Shown one piece after another: positions 43,220 to 52,467 of a DNA stretch of 64,000 bases. The notes below the pieces were generated by a model that saw nothing but the letters and a program-made list of their open reading frames with translations, was not told the DNA's origin and did no database searches. Both the position numbers and the translations under genes were made by a program. The stretch is from JADFOI01 sp965218935 (GTDB lineage Bacteria; Acidobacteriota; UBA6911; RPQK01; JADFOI01): contig CBDCMH010000002.1 of assembly GCA_965218935.1 (NCBI GenBank), positions 62,001 to 126,000 of the forward strand. The letters are read 5' to 3'. Numbering within the stretch: position 1 is the first letter of the stretch; each line of letters starts with the position of its first letter.

Positions 43220-45076
43220 ATGCCGCAATATCGATCCCGAACCACGATCTCCGGACGCAACATGGCGGGCGCACGCGCCCTGTGGCGCGCCACCGGGGTC
43301 AAAGAAGAGGACTTCGGCAAGCCGTTTATTGCCATCGCCAATTCCTTCACCCAGTTTGTCCCCGGCCATGTGCACCTCAAGGACATGGGCCAGTTGGTGG
43401 CCCAGGCCGTTGCCGAGGCTGGAGGAATCGGCCGCGAGTTTGACACCATCGCCATCGACGACGGCATCGCCATGGGTCACTCGGGCATGCTTTACAGCCT
43501 GCCCTCGCGGGAACTCATTGCCGACTCTGTCGAATACATGGTCAACGCCCACTGCGCCGATGCCCTGGTCTGCATTTCCAATTGCGACAAGATCACACCC
43601 GGGATGCTGATGGCGGCCCTGCGTCTGAATATTCCCGCTATTTTCGTATCGGGCGGGCCCATGGAAGCCGGACGGGCCGAGGTGGACGGCAAGCAGGTCA
43701 AGCTGGATCTGGTCGATTCGATGGTCGCGGCGGCCGACCCCAATGTGAGCGACGAGAAAAGCAAGATTTACGAGCAGAATGCCTGTCCCACCTGTGGATC
43801 CTGCTCCGGCATGTTCACCGCAAACTCGATGAACTGCCTGGTGGAAGCCCTGGGTTTAGGGTTGCCGGGCAACGGGACGCTGCTGGCTACCCACGGGTTC
43901 CGCAAGCAGCTGTTTCTCCAGGCGGGCCGGCGCATCGTAGAAATCACCCTGGCCTATTACAAGGATGAGGACGAGAGCGTCCTGCCCCGCTCCATCGCCA
44001 CCTTCGAGGCCTTTCAAAACGCCATGAGCCTGGATATCGCCATGGGAGGCTCGACCAATACCGTCCTGCACCTGCTGGCCGCAGCCCATGAGGCCCAGGT
44101 ACCCTTTACCATGAAGGACATCGACGCCCTGTCTCGGCATGTGCCCCACCTGTGCAAGGTAGCGCCCTCATCGCCTATCTTCCACATGGAGGATGTGCAC
44201 CGCGCAGGCGGCATGCCGGCCCTACTGGGCGAGCTGGACCGTGCAGAATTGCTCCATCGCCAGGTGTCCACCGTGCACAGCCCCACGATGGGGGAAGCAC
44301 TCGAGAAATGGGATGTGGGCAACGGGCACAACGGCTCCAACGGTGCAGCCCAGAAGCTTTACCTCGCAGGACCGGGCCGAAGACCCACCCAACAGGCCTT
44401 CTCCCAGGTCGAGCAGTGGGACTCCCTCGATCTGGACCGCGTCTCCGGCTGTATCCGGGACCGCGAACACGCCTACAGCAAGGACGGTGGCCTGGCTGTG
44501 CTCTACGGCAACCTGGCCCAGGACGGCTGTATCGTGAAAACCGCCGGCGTCGACGAGTCGCTCTTGACCTTCACAGGTCGGGCCCGGATTTTCGAGAGTC
44601 AGGAAGACGCCGTGGACGGAATCCTGGGCGACAAAGTCAAAGAGGGCGATGTGATCATCATCCGCTACGAGGGTCCCAAAGGCGGGCCGGGGATGCAGGA
44701 GATGCTCTACCCAACCAGTTACTTAAAATCCAAGGGACTCGACAAGGTCTGCGCCCTGATCACCGACGGCCGCTTCTCGGGCGGCACCTCAGGGCTCTGT
44801 ATCGGCCACGTTTCTCCCGAGGCTGCCTCCGGAGGGGCCATCGGCCTCATCGAGGAGGGCGATTCCATCGAATTCGACATCCCCAACCGCACCCTCAAGA
44901 TCGCCATCACCGACGAGGAACTGGCCAAGCGGCGCACCCAAATGGACGCCAAGGGCCCCAAGGCCTGGAAGCCCCTAACCCGGGACCGCCAGGTCACCCC
45001 CGCTCTCAAGTTCTACGCCAAGATGACCACCAGTGCGGACAAGGGCGCGGTAAGGGATCTGACGTTGTTGGATTGA
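43220..45076 (+). CDS. ilvD: Dihydroxy-acid dehydratase
   Basis: MPQYRSRTTISGRNMAGARALWRATG is the usual start. The Fe-S cysteines are in CISNCDKITPGM and NACPTCGSCSGMFTANSMNCLVEALGLGLPGNGT, and GRFSGGTSGLCIGHVSPEAASGGAIGLI is the C-terminal signature. The length of 618 aa matches E. coli IlvD. It removes water from 2,3-dihydroxy acids in valine and isoleucine synthesis. Confidence 0.96.
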   Translation: MPQYRSRTTISGRNMAGARALWRATGVKEEDFGKPFIAIANSFTQFVPGHVHLKDMGQLVAQAVAEAGGIGREFDTIAIDDGIAMGHSGMLYSLPSRELIADSVEYMVNAHCADALVCISNCDKITPGMLMAALRLNIPAIFVSGGPMEAGRAEVDGKQVKLDLVDSMVAAADPNVSDEKSKIYEQNACPTCGSCSGMFTANSMNCLVEALGLGLPGNGTLLATHGFRKQLFLQAGRRIVEITLAYYKDEDESVLPRSIATFEAFQNAMSLDIAMGGSTNTVLHLLAAAHEAQVPFTMKDIDALSRHVPHLCKVAPSSPIFHMEDVHRAGGMPALLGELDRAELLHRQVSTVHSPTMGEALEKWDVGNGHNGSNGAAQKLYLAGPGRRPTQQAFSQVEQWDSLDLDRVSGCIRDREHAYSKDGGLAVLYGNLAQDGCIVKTAGVDESLLTFTGRARIFESQEDAVDGILGDKVKEGDVIIIRYEGPKGGPGMQEMLYPTSYLKSKGLDKVCALITDGRFSGGTSGLCIGHVSPEAASGGAIGLIEEGDSIEFDIPNRTLKIAITDEELAKRRTQMDAKGPKAWKPLTRDRQVTPALKFYAKMTTSADKGAVRDLTLLD

Positions 45077-45597
45077 GGGGTTCTCTCCAAGAAACTTTCA
45101 CCCCGTAAGAATCACGGGCACATCATGGGCACAGGTCTGCCCAAGAGTGACCTCCGCTGATCTTCCTCCTTAGGCTTCTCACGGATTAATTAGATCGCGG
45201 ATTAGTAATGCTCGCAGATGTTCAATATCGGACTTTGATATCAAGAATATAGCAATATGACAAGTAGAGTAGAAAGAGCTCAGTTAGGGTCATCCACAAT
45301 CTAGAAAAGGTTGTTCTCTTTGTACTCCTTACATACAAGAGATCGGGTGACGGATTCAATACCCAGAAGAGCTTTAAAGCCAAGGAACAAATGCGGAGAA
45401 GCCTCAGAGTTTGTGCCCGAAGTGTGCCCGCGAGAAACCAACTCCAACTCACTCCAGCTCACTCAAACCAAAATAGCGATTCAAGAACGACGGGATTTCT
45501 CCTTATTTGAAAAGTACTTAGAAATCCCACTTTCAGGACTGGAAATCCTGTGCGGGTTTAGAAGGGAGCAAGAAGCTAGAAATCTCTTCTAAGTCCT
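45077..45597. other. Intergenic stretch after ilvD, nothing recognised
   Basis: Stop codons are frequent in all frames and the composition is more AT-rich than the neighbours. CCCGTAAGAATCACGGG (~45104-45120) can form a short hairpin after ilvD, perhaps a weak terminator. ORFs inside are short and do not look like protein. No tRNA fold found. Confidence 0.4.
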
Positions 45598-47331
45598 TCA
45601 AAAACCGCCGGTACCACCCCCACCAAAGCCCCCTCCGCTGGAACCACCTCCTCCGGAACCGGAACCGCCGGAGCTGCGGGGTGAGGAGCCCAGGGTGGCG
45701 CCCGTCTGGGAGGACATGCGGCTCAAATCGGAGACGAAGGCACGGGTGTGAAATCGACCGGGGTTTGAGCCACGGTACCAGTCGGGTGGCTCTTTATAGA
45801 TATCTTCGAAGGCCGCTGCCCCTTTCCCTTCAACGCCCATGGCCATGGCAAAGGGCAAAAGCTTTTCAAACTGCTCCGGACCTTCGATCATCCGTTTGAA
45901 GCGGTCGGATTCGACCCGCCTGATGAATTCTTCAAATCCCAGGATCCGCTCCTGAGTTCGAGCACCCAGCGGCGTGCGGGCGTGCATGAACCAGCCGAAG
46001 AAGCCCACAAAAAAAGTGCTGAGGCCTAAGGCAAAAGCAAGACCAAAGTCGGTTTGACCCAGCCAGACATGGACAGGCAGGAATTTGAACAGAAAGATAA
46101 AGCCAAAGGGGATGAGCGCCGCGAGGAGATAACGATTCTTCACCTTGTCGGGGCGCGCGGCATAGAATTTGTGCCCGACGAGCTCCTCAAAAATCCGATC
46201 ATGAATTTTGGGAAGATCCTGGTAGAACTCGTTCTCCAGATCAGCCAGATCCACCTTGTCTCCTATTCCATAGGAGAATAGTGATTCCAGGAACTTCTCC
46301 TCGTGAGGGGACAGTTCCTCCCATTCCGCCTTCTTTTTGCGAAGAACAAAGGTGTAATCGGTCTTTGAGGAAAGGCCGAACCAGGTATCGGTCTCCGTTT
46401 CCTCGATGAGCAGATAACCTCTCACCGCCAGATCGACCAGAGTGGCTGTGATGTCTCTGAGATCCGGAGTGTTGTCCATCAAAGTTCCTACCTCAGCGGG
46501 CGTTAGACCTTTGGGCGGCTCATACTGAGGGGCAATGGCTCGCTGTCGCGGATCACGACCCCGTGTGTGCCAGTGCCAGTACATGAAGAAAAAGACCAAG
46601 ACAGGCAGGGCAAAGATCCAGTTGTTGGAGATGAAGAAAAACGCCTTCTCAACTCCGCCGGGTCTGGGGATGATTCCCGTATCCCAGGCTACCGCCACGG
46701 TGAGACCTTCCCGAATGTTGAGCACTCTCGTTGCCTGGACGGTGACCGTCTCTCCAGCCACCTGGACTTCGGCTGCCTGCTCCACGGAACCGTAACCCCC
46801 GGTGAAAGCCACACCCCGGGTGCCCGTTACTTCTGCAGGAAGCTGGATGCGGGCACTGGCCTGCTCAATGGGGACCAAGCCCTCATCGCCGGTCACATTC
46901 CAGTAAAGCTCGTCGTAATCATCTAAGAAACGGAGACCGAATCCCACACGGTAGCGAATGACGATCGTGCGGGTTGCATCCTGAGCCCCCGGAATCCAGA
47001 CTGTGAACTTTCGATAATGTCTCTCCGAGGTGGTCTCAAAACGTAAGGGGTTCATCAACTCGTCGGTGATACTCTCCAGATCGAGTCGAAGCTTGTAGCT
47101 GAAACCCTGGGGGGTGACATACTCCACGGGAATAAACCGGTAAAGCCCATTCCAGGAGCCCTCGAAACGGGTTCGTATCGTCTCGGTTACCTCCAGTTCC
47201 CCGTTGGAATCAACGCGGATGTCGGCGTGAAAACTCTCATGAACCAGAGAACGAGCCAGAAGGGGGGTGTCGGCAAGAGGATTCCCCAGGAAGATCAGGG
47301 AAAGGAATAAAAGCGCCAGGCGAAGGACCAT
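45598..47331 (-). CDS. DUF2207 (YciQ-like) membrane protein
   Basis: A signal peptide (RLALLFLSLIFLGNPLADTPLLA) is followed by a beta-rich ectodomain (SFHADIRVDSNGELEVTETIRTRFEG...YRFIPV) that is diagnostic of DUF2207. Then come a helix (WIFALPVLVFFFMYWHW), a soluble region with PPKGLTPAEVGTLMDNTPDLRDITATLVDLAVRGYLLIEE, two further helices (~395-440) and a Gly/Ser-rich tail (SSGGSGSGGGGSSGGGFGGGG). Function unknown. A lemA stump lies just upstream on the same strand; LemA and DUF2207 genes are commonly paired. Confidence 0.88.
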   Translation of the reverse strand: MVLRLALLFLSLIFLGNPLADTPLLARSLVHESFHADIRVDSNGELEVTETIRTRFEGSWNGLYRFIPVEYVTPQGFSYKLRLDLESITDELMNPLRFETTSERHYRKFTVWIPGAQDATRTIVIRYRVGFGLRFLDDYDELYWNVTGDEGLVPIEQASARIQLPAEVTGTRGVAFTGGYGSVEQAAEVQVAGETVTVQATRVLNIREGLTVAVAWDTGIIPRPGGVEKAFFFISNNWIFALPVLVFFFMYWHWHTRGRDPRQRAIAPQYEPPKGLTPAEVGTLMDNTPDLRDITATLVDLAVRGYLLIEETETDTWFGLSSKTDYTFVLRKKKAEWEELSPHEEKFLESLFSYGIGDKVDLADLENEFYQDLPKIHDRIFEELVGHKFYAARPDKVKNRYLLAALIPFGFIFLFKFLPVHVWLGQTDFGLAFALGLSTFFVGFFGWFMHARTPLGARTQERILGFEEFIRRVESDRFKRMIEGPEQFEKLLPFAMAMGVEGKGAAAFEDIYKEPPDWYRGSNPGRFHTRAFVSDLSRMSSQTGATLGSSPRSSGGSGSGGGGSSGGGFGGGGTGGF

Positions 47332-47343
47332 GGGGTGCCCGTT

Positions 47344-47478
47344 CTAGTTGGTGTCTGGGTCCAAATCGACCTTGGGCGCCTCCCGCTCGGCCGCCTCAAT
47401 CCGGAAAAAGTCGGCAAGGGTGAAGCCAAACAGGCCAGCCACCAGATTGGAGGGGAATTGCTCGATTTTCGTGTTCAG
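47344..47478 (-). pseudogene. lemA stump (last ~44 codons), cut by the adjacent IS
   Basis: Read leftward from the IS edge, the frame gives NTKIEQFPSNLVAGLFGFTLADFFRIEAAEREAPKVDLDPDTN and a stop. The FPSNLVAGLFGF block is the conserved end of LemA proteins. The rest of the gene is not on the other side of the IS, so the 5' part was lost rather than simply interrupted. The stop is 12 bases before the DUF2207 start, consistent with a former lemA-DUF2207 operon. Confidence 0.85.
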
Positions 47479-47634
47479 TGTATCCCGTCAGCGAAAGTGG
47501 GACACATAGGGCCGAGAGTTAAGAGAGAGTTGGAAGGTTTGAGGGGGTGAGATCTCACCCCCTCAAAGGGCTGATCTTGACAGCCCATCAGAGCAAGCCG
47601 ATGCTGGTCATGGCACAACCAAAAGGAGAACGCT

Positions 47635-47961
47635 ATGACCACAGACGTCGTCAAACAGATCCGTAGGGCCACCCGCCGGAGATTCACGGCCGAAGAGAAG
47701 ATCCACATCGTTTTGGAGGGGCTCCGCGGAGAGATTCCCGTCACCGAACTGTGCCGCAAAGAAGGGATTCAACCTTCGATCTACTACAAGTGGTCCAAGG
47801 CCTTCCTGGATTCGGGCAAAAACGGTCTAACCCGGGAGACCCAACGGAATGCGACTTCCGGTGAGGTGCGTCGCTTGAAGGAGGAGAATGAGGCCTTGAA
47901 GAAGGCGGTGGCCGAGACGGTAGTGGAGAACCAAAAGCTAAAAAAAAGTTTGGGCCTGTAA
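47635..47961 (+). CDS. IS3-type transposase OrfA
   Basis: RRRFTAEEKIHIVLEGLRGEIPVTELCRKEGIQPSIYYKWSKAFLDSGKNGL is the transposase_8 helix-turn-helix. A leucine-zipper-like helix (EVRRLKEENEALKKAVAETVVENQKLKKSL) ends it. The frame with orfB differs and there is no overlap, so classical -1 frameshifting to a fusion is not obvious here. Confidence 0.92.
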   Translation: MTTDVVKQIRRATRRRFTAEEKIHIVLEGLRGEIPVTELCRKEGIQPSIYYKWSKAFLDSGKNGLTRETQRNATSGEVRRLKEENEALKKAVAETVVENQKLKKSLGL

Positions 47962-47981
47962 GGCGAAGGAGGTATCAGAGG

Positions 47982-48980
47982 ATGCTCAGCGAGCACAAGC
48001 TGGAAGTTTTAAGGACAGTGGAGGCCTCCGAGTTACCGGTCCGGGAGGTGCTGGATCAACTCGAGATCCCCCGCTCGACCTACTATCGCTGGAGACACCA
48101 CTTTCGAAAGAGGGGGTTGGCAGGCTTGCGGGACCGTCCCCCAGGATCAGGACGGGTTTGGAATCAGATCCTGCCCAAAGAACGGGACCGAATCCTGGAG
48201 ATGGCGCTGCTGTTTCCAGAGTGGTCCTCACGAGAAGTGAGCTGCCAGGTGACGGATAGGTGCGGGTTTACGGTCTCGGAATCCTCGGTCTACCGGATTT
48301 TGAAAGCGGAAGGGCTGATTCGGGAGGTTCAACTCCGGAGCTTTCCAGCCGAATCGGAATATCGAATCAAGACGACCCGACCCAACCAGCAGTGGCAAAC
48401 GGATGCGACCTATCTTCTGGTCAAGAACTGGGGCTGGTACTATCTGATCTCAGTACTGGATGACTTTAGCCGGAGGATCCTGGCCTGGGGACTTCACACG
48501 GCCATGCGTGCTGGAGACTTCAGCCAGGTGGTCGAGGCGGCTTGTGAGAGAACGGGTGTGGAACAGGCTCCGTTGTCTGATCGGCCCCGGCTGGTGACAG
48601 ACCGCGGACCGGCTTTGATCTCCAAAGACTTTGGTCAGTATCTGGAGACCAAGGGACTGGGCCACATCCTGGCCTCACCCTATCATCCCCAGACCAACGG
48701 GAAGATCGAACGCTACCATCGTTCCTGCAAGGAACGCATCAACCTAATGGTCTGGGAGACACCCGAGGAGTTGGAGCGAGAAATCGCGGTCTTTATCGAC
48801 TACTACAACTCCAGGCGCTATCACGAGGCCCTGGGTAACGTCACACCCGATGACATGTACTTCGCAAGACGAGATTCCATCCACACAAAAAGGAGAAGAT
48901 TGAAAGGAGTCACCCTTGCCCGTCGGCAGGCGATCAATGCTAAACTAGCCCGATCAGCATCGGTTCCCACTGTCTCTTAG
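47982..48980 (+). CDS. IS3-type transposase OrfB (DDE integrase core)
   Basis: The N-terminal helix-turn-helix (VREVLDQLEIPRSTYYRWRHHF) precedes an rve integrase core. The catalytic acidic residues are in WQTDATYLL (D), LVTDRGPAL (D) and HPQTNGKIERYHRS (E), with the usual D-x35-E spacing. Complete at 332 aa, so the element may still be mobile. About 70 of its C-terminal codons recur in decayed form at 4381-4600. Confidence 0.92.
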   Translation: MLSEHKLEVLRTVEASELPVREVLDQLEIPRSTYYRWRHHFRKRGLAGLRDRPPGSGRVWNQILPKERDRILEMALLFPEWSSREVSCQVTDRCGFTVSESSVYRILKAEGLIREVQLRSFPAESEYRIKTTRPNQQWQTDATYLLVKNWGWYYLISVLDDFSRRILAWGLHTAMRAGDFSQVVEAACERTGVEQAPLSDRPRLVTDRGPALISKDFGQYLETKGLGHILASPYHPQTNGKIERYHRSCKERINLMVWETPEELEREIAVFIDYYNSRRYHEALGNVTPDDMYFARRDSIHTKRRRLKGVTLARRQAINAKLARSASVPTVS

Positions 48981-49020
48981 CTTGGAACCCCAAATGTCCC
49001 ATTCTCGCTGAAGACGTACA

Positions 49021-49627
49021 CCCAGACCTTGAGCCGGTCGATCAACTTCCCAATGTTGAGATCCTTCTCGTCTTCAATCATCCAGCGTAAATTCGATTTC
49101 ACCGGAGATAGAAATTCTTCTCTTTCAAGCTCACCCCACAAGAAGCGAAGAATCGCGGCCTTGAGGAAAACAAAGGCGTTGTGCAGCGAAAGGGCTTCAG
49201 GTGTGATGACTACGATCTTTTCGCCTGCACCCAGAAAGAAGTCCAGAACCTCTGGAGACGTCCCTGCTCCCAAGTCCACCAAGACATAGCTTGCATCCAA
49301 GTTCCCGATCCCATTCAGCAGCTCTTCCTTCAACTCATCGTCCAATTTCATCTCCGGTGTGCCGCTGTAGGAGGAACAGATCATTTGCAGGTTCTCCTGC
49401 TCCGTAGGCGTCAGGATCTGCCCAAGATGGGAGACTTTATTCAGGAGAAAGTTGTTGATCGTCCCATTCGGGGAGCGGACGCCCAAGCAGGAGTTGAGGT
49501 TGCCGCATCCCCAATCCAGGTCAACAGCAACCACCGAGCCGGTCTGTCCGCGAAACTGTTGGGCCAGGCTTAGGGCAAGGTTGGCCGTTATGACCGTCTT
49601 TCCCCACACCGCCTTTGCCGCTGGCAA
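49021..49627 (-). pseudogene. MinD/ParA-like ATPase, truncated by the IS and broken in its P-loop
   Basis: Homology: VIASGKGGVGK then TVITANLALSLAQQF (the P-loop crosses one extra A at ~49600), DLDWGCGNLNSCLG, LVDLGAGTSPEVLDFFLGAGEKIVVITPEALSLHNAFVFLK. This resembles FleN/MinD-type deviant Walker ATPases. The IS end at 49020 removes the C-terminal part. The N-terminal end meets a head-to-head protease fragment at ~49625. It is unlikely to be functional. Confidence 0.8.
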
Positions 49628-50124
49628 TTACCGCGAATGGCAAAACAGGGAAGGGATTTATTGTCGATGGGGAAGGTACAATAGCGACCAACTTTCACAT
49701 CGTGAATTCAGCCAGTCGCATCAAGGTGAGCTCAGCCTCTGGGGACGTTTTCCTGGGAAAAATTATTCGTCTGGACGAAAGTCGGGACCTTGCACTGATT
49801 CAGATTCCGACCAAGACAGCCCAATATTTCACCCTGGGGGATGCCAGCAGCGTCGATGTGGGTGAAGATGTCTTTGTACTGGGAAACCCTTCCAGCAGTT
49901 CGACAGAACTCACCAAGACCATCATCAATGCCCTTCGCGTCATCGAAGGGACCGTGCTCATCCAGGTGGATCAGCAGATTGATCCTGCCAACAGCGGTAG
50001 TCCTTTTGTGACGGAGCAGGGAACCGTAGTTGGGATCGCCAGTTACAAGATGGGTCCGGAAGATTACAGCGCTGGATTTGGGGTGAGCGTCAAAGAACTC
50101 AAAGCATTCATCTCAGGCCAGTAG
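49615..50124 (+). CDS. Trypsin-like (S1C) serine protease, N-terminally truncated
   Basis: The triad is complete: His in ATNFHIVN, Asp in ESRDLALIQIP and Ser in DPANSGSPFV. The chain begins at NGKTGKGFIVDGEG, just where the first barrel strand would normally start, so the signal sequence and first strands are missing. The 5' end overlaps the truncated MinD-like gene on the other strand. It is either a fragment or a gene with a lost head, with no clear native start. Confidence 0.7.
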   Translation: MPLAITANGKTGKGFIVDGEGTIATNFHIVNSASRIKVSSASGDVFLGKIIRLDESRDLALIQIPTKTAQYFTLGDASSVDVGEDVFVLGNPSSSSTELTKTIINALRVIEGTVLIQVDQQIDPANSGSPFVTEQGTVVGIASYKMGPEDYSAGFGVSVKELKAFISGQ

Positions 50125-50148
50125 CCCTATAACCCCCTTTTCTTTCAA

Positions 50149-52041
50149 TTACTTGATTGAGAATTCCGTGAAACCTCCCTTATCAAACCTGAGAAGGTTG
50201 CGCGAAGGCGCTGGCTGATCCGGTGGCTCAGGCTCCAAAGTGAACAAAATGTGGACCAGTTTGTCCTGGGCCTCTGAATTCTCCTGCTTAAACAAGGGAA
50301 GCAAGGGTTCGGTAACGTCAAGGCGCTGGGTCTCTCCTGGGGAAAGTTGTTTGGGCTCAGTGAGTAAGGGCGTCAGGGAGCCTGCTCCCTTTGCCGCAAA
50401 CACATCCTTCACCGTTACCGGTTGGTGGTAACCGTTACTCAGCTCCAGAAAGGCTTTCCCTGATTGAACGCTTGGAGAGGCCTGCACGATGGGCATGGAC
50501 GGTTTTTCGGCTGGCTTGGCCGCTTGGGGAGCCGTCGTCTTGGCATCACCACTCTTCGCCGTCTTGCTCATCTGGGCTGCAAACCAGGACAACTCCTTGG
50601 GTTGTTCTGGGGATCCCTGATTCTTTACTTCCGGAGGAGGGGCTGCAGGAGGAGCAGGAGGAGCAGGAGGAGCAGGAGGAGCTGCAGGGGCAGGCTTCGG
50701 CTCTTCCTCCTTAAACTTCATGGCCACAGGGGCCGGGGCCGTCTTCGGCGGCTCTGCAGAGGCGACTGGGGCTGCTAGAGGAGCTGCAGGAGCCTCAGGA
50801 GCAGCTGGGGAAGTCCCAGGGGCAGGAGGAGCCGAGGTCGCAGGAGGAGCTTCAGGAGCTTTAGGAGCCTCAGCCGCCGCCTTCGGCTCCTCTTCCTTAA
50901 ACTTCATGCTCACAGGGGCCGCTGAGGCTGCGGGAGGAGCTTTAGGAGCTGCAGGGGGGGCCATCTTCGGCTCTTCCGGCTGATCAGGCACGTCCTGAGA
51001 AGCCGATTTCCCGCTCTCTTCCTCATCAATCAAGAACTGAAGAAGCTTGATCTGATCTTCCAGTTGGATCTCCACAAACTGCGTGCCCACCAGAGTGACC
51101 GCTTCTCCACCCCGTTCGACCTGCTTGGTTCCCATCACCTTCGCACTCACGGTGATTTCCTGTTCCGGAGACAATAAAAGCTTCAGCTCCAGTTCGTCCT
51201 CTTCGTTTAAGGGAAAGCTGGTGTCAAATCTCAACCCGGCCGTGCTGATATCATGGGTCTTGGAATCAAACGGTTCCGCGGATACAAGCTGGCTTTCAAC
51301 AGCACTGAGGACGGAAACAGAGACCGGGACCTCAGACCGAATCCGGGGAATGGCTCTCTTTTTGAGGGGCTTTGACTTCTCGGGTATAGCGATCGCCACA
51401 TATAGAGTATCCGCAGGAGCAAGCTTGACGATTTCCGTTTCCGAGAAGAAAACGCCTTCTCCATCCCCAAACTGAATCCTGACTTTTTCTCCTGGCTTGA
51501 AATGGACAGTGGGAGGTTCTGCAAGCTTCAACCAGACTTCCTCTCTGAAGATGTTGGTCACAGCAGCCGCAAGCTGGCCGTCAGAGCCACCTTCAGTCGA
51601 CCGGATGGACAGTGCACAACCGGTCTTCAGGCAATCGTCGGGGCCCGCTGCGGATTGCTCACCGGCCTGTTGAATAGCGGTTGCTTCGTCCACGAAACCG
51701 AGGGAATTCTTAAACGGATCTTCTGCGGAAAAAGAGCGTTCACCCCAGGGCTGGCTGAGAACCTGCTCGTCTATCGAAGCGCAACCGCCACTTCCGGCTC
51801 GTTCGAACACGGCATCGAGATCCTCCACAACAAAATACAGCCGATGGGGACTGGATGGGACCTGGGAGGAATCTCCCTCCGCAGAGGGGTTAGTGCAATT
51901 GAGGATCACCCCCCCACAGTCAAAGTGATGCTGGCCGGGAGAAACCCTTCGACCGGGCGTTCCAAGCAGGTGACTGTAGAACTTCTCGGCTTGATCAGTG
52001 TCCTCTACAGGAAGCACAACCTGGTAGAGACTCAGGAGCAT
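50149..52041 (-). CDS. VOC-domain/PilZ fusion with Ala-Pro-rich linker
   Basis: Start ATG at 52041 (MLLSLYQVVLPVEDT). Residues 1-~118 are a glyoxalase/VOC half (VVLPVEDTDQAEKFYSHLLG, LYFVVEDLDAVFERA, SFSAEDPFKNSLGFVD). About 175-345 form a flagellar-brake/PilZ unit with RxxxR in KRAIPRIRS and DISTAGLRFDT (DxSxxG). Then a ~170-residue Ala/Pro linker has two copies of MKFKEEEPK. A C-terminal beta domain (GKAFLELSNGYHQPVTVKDVF...) ends the protein. Probably a c-di-GMP effector; the VOC half may have lost enzyme activity. The function is unknown. Confidence 0.75.
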   Translation of the reverse strand: MLLSLYQVVLPVEDTDQAEKFYSHLLGTPGRRVSPGQHHFDCGGVILNCTNPSAEGDSSQVPSSPHRLYFVVEDLDAVFERAGSGGCASIDEQVLSQPWGERSFSAEDPFKNSLGFVDEATAIQQAGEQSAAGPDDCLKTGCALSIRSTEGGSDGQLAAAVTNIFREEVWLKLAEPPTVHFKPGEKVRIQFGDGEGVFFSETEIVKLAPADTLYVAIAIPEKSKPLKKRAIPRIRSEVPVSVSVLSAVESQLVSAEPFDSKTHDISTAGLRFDTSFPLNEEDELELKLLLSPEQEITVSAKVMGTKQVERGGEAVTLVGTQFVEIQLEDQIKLLQFLIDEEESGKSASQDVPDQPEEPKMAPPAAPKAPPAASAAPVSMKFKEEEPKAAAEAPKAPEAPPATSAPPAPGTSPAAPEAPAAPLAAPVASAEPPKTAPAPVAMKFKEEEPKPAPAAPPAPPAPPAPPAAPPPEVKNQGSPEQPKELSWFAAQMSKTAKSGDAKTTAPQAAKPAEKPSMPIVQASPSVQSGKAFLELSNGYHQPVTVKDVFAAKGAGSLTPLLTEPKQLSPGETQRLDVTEPLLPLFKQENSEAQDKLVHILFTLEPEPPDQPAPSRNLLRFDKGGFTEFSIK

Positions 52042-52326
52042 GCAATCCTCCGCAGACCTTCTTGATGAGTCTCCAGCCGGGTGCACTGAATCCCTTTAAG
52101 AATACTGACGTCAGCCATACTTGTTCCCAGAATTATCATACTAATTCATTCGCGACGACTACAAATCCGGCGGGTTCGTATGGCCGGATGAGAAAGCCCA
52201 AATGGTCACGAACCCTTCTCCGGTGCAACGGAAAAATCATTCATTCTCAGGGGTTTACCTGGGATCCACTATGAGGCATGGCGGACCCTGCCTTCGCGTA
52301 GGCCTCTTGATCAGAAGAAGCTGTGC

Positions 52327-52461
52327 CTATTTTCGCTGCTGGAGGGTTTCCGACAGGGACTTCAACTTGTCATTCACCTGCTTTTGGCTTCGCGTCAGGT
52401 AAACCAAGTAAATGAAGAGAATCGTCCAGATGACAACATAACCGAAAAAAAGATATGTCAT
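52327..52461 (-). CDS. ccmD: CcmD-like small membrane protein (44 aa)
   Basis: Reading leftward, the short frame encodes MTYLFFGYVVIWTILFIYLV then YLTRSQKQVNDKLKSLSETL and a stop. One membrane helix followed by a basic cytoplasmic tail, and a position directly behind ccmC (six bases), match CcmD, which releases holo-CcmE from CcmABC. Confidence 0.85.
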   Translation of the reverse strand: MTYLFFGYVVIWTILFIYLVYLTRSQKQVNDKLKSLSETLQQRK

Positions 52462-52467
52462 GCTCCC

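Larger units (their letters stand above)
47479..49020 (+). mobile_element. IS3-family-like insertion sequence with two ORFs
   Basis: Terminal inverted repeats are visible: TGTATCCCGTCAGCGAAAGT at the left and TGTACGTCTTCAGCGAGAAT as the complement of the right end; the match continues with GGGACA. Between them are orfA (47635-47961) and orfB (47982-48980). No target duplication is seen (CAG versus CCC flanks), and the two flanks belong to different genes (lemA and a MinD-like gene), which indicates a recombination product rather than a simple insertion. Confidence 0.85.

Noticed and set aside
44152..45108. 318-codon rightward ORF inside ilvD
   Set aside because: An out-of-frame shadow, rich in Arg/Pro/Gly, produced by the high-GC third positions of ilvD.
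45077..45597. Possible tRNA or integration site after ilvD
   Set aside because: No cloverleaf or T-loop consensus could be traced, and the short ORFs do not look like proteins.
50720..50983. Gly/Ala-rich rightward ORF, possible structural protein
   Set aside because: It is the antisense of the Ala/Pro linker of the VOC-PilZ gene.
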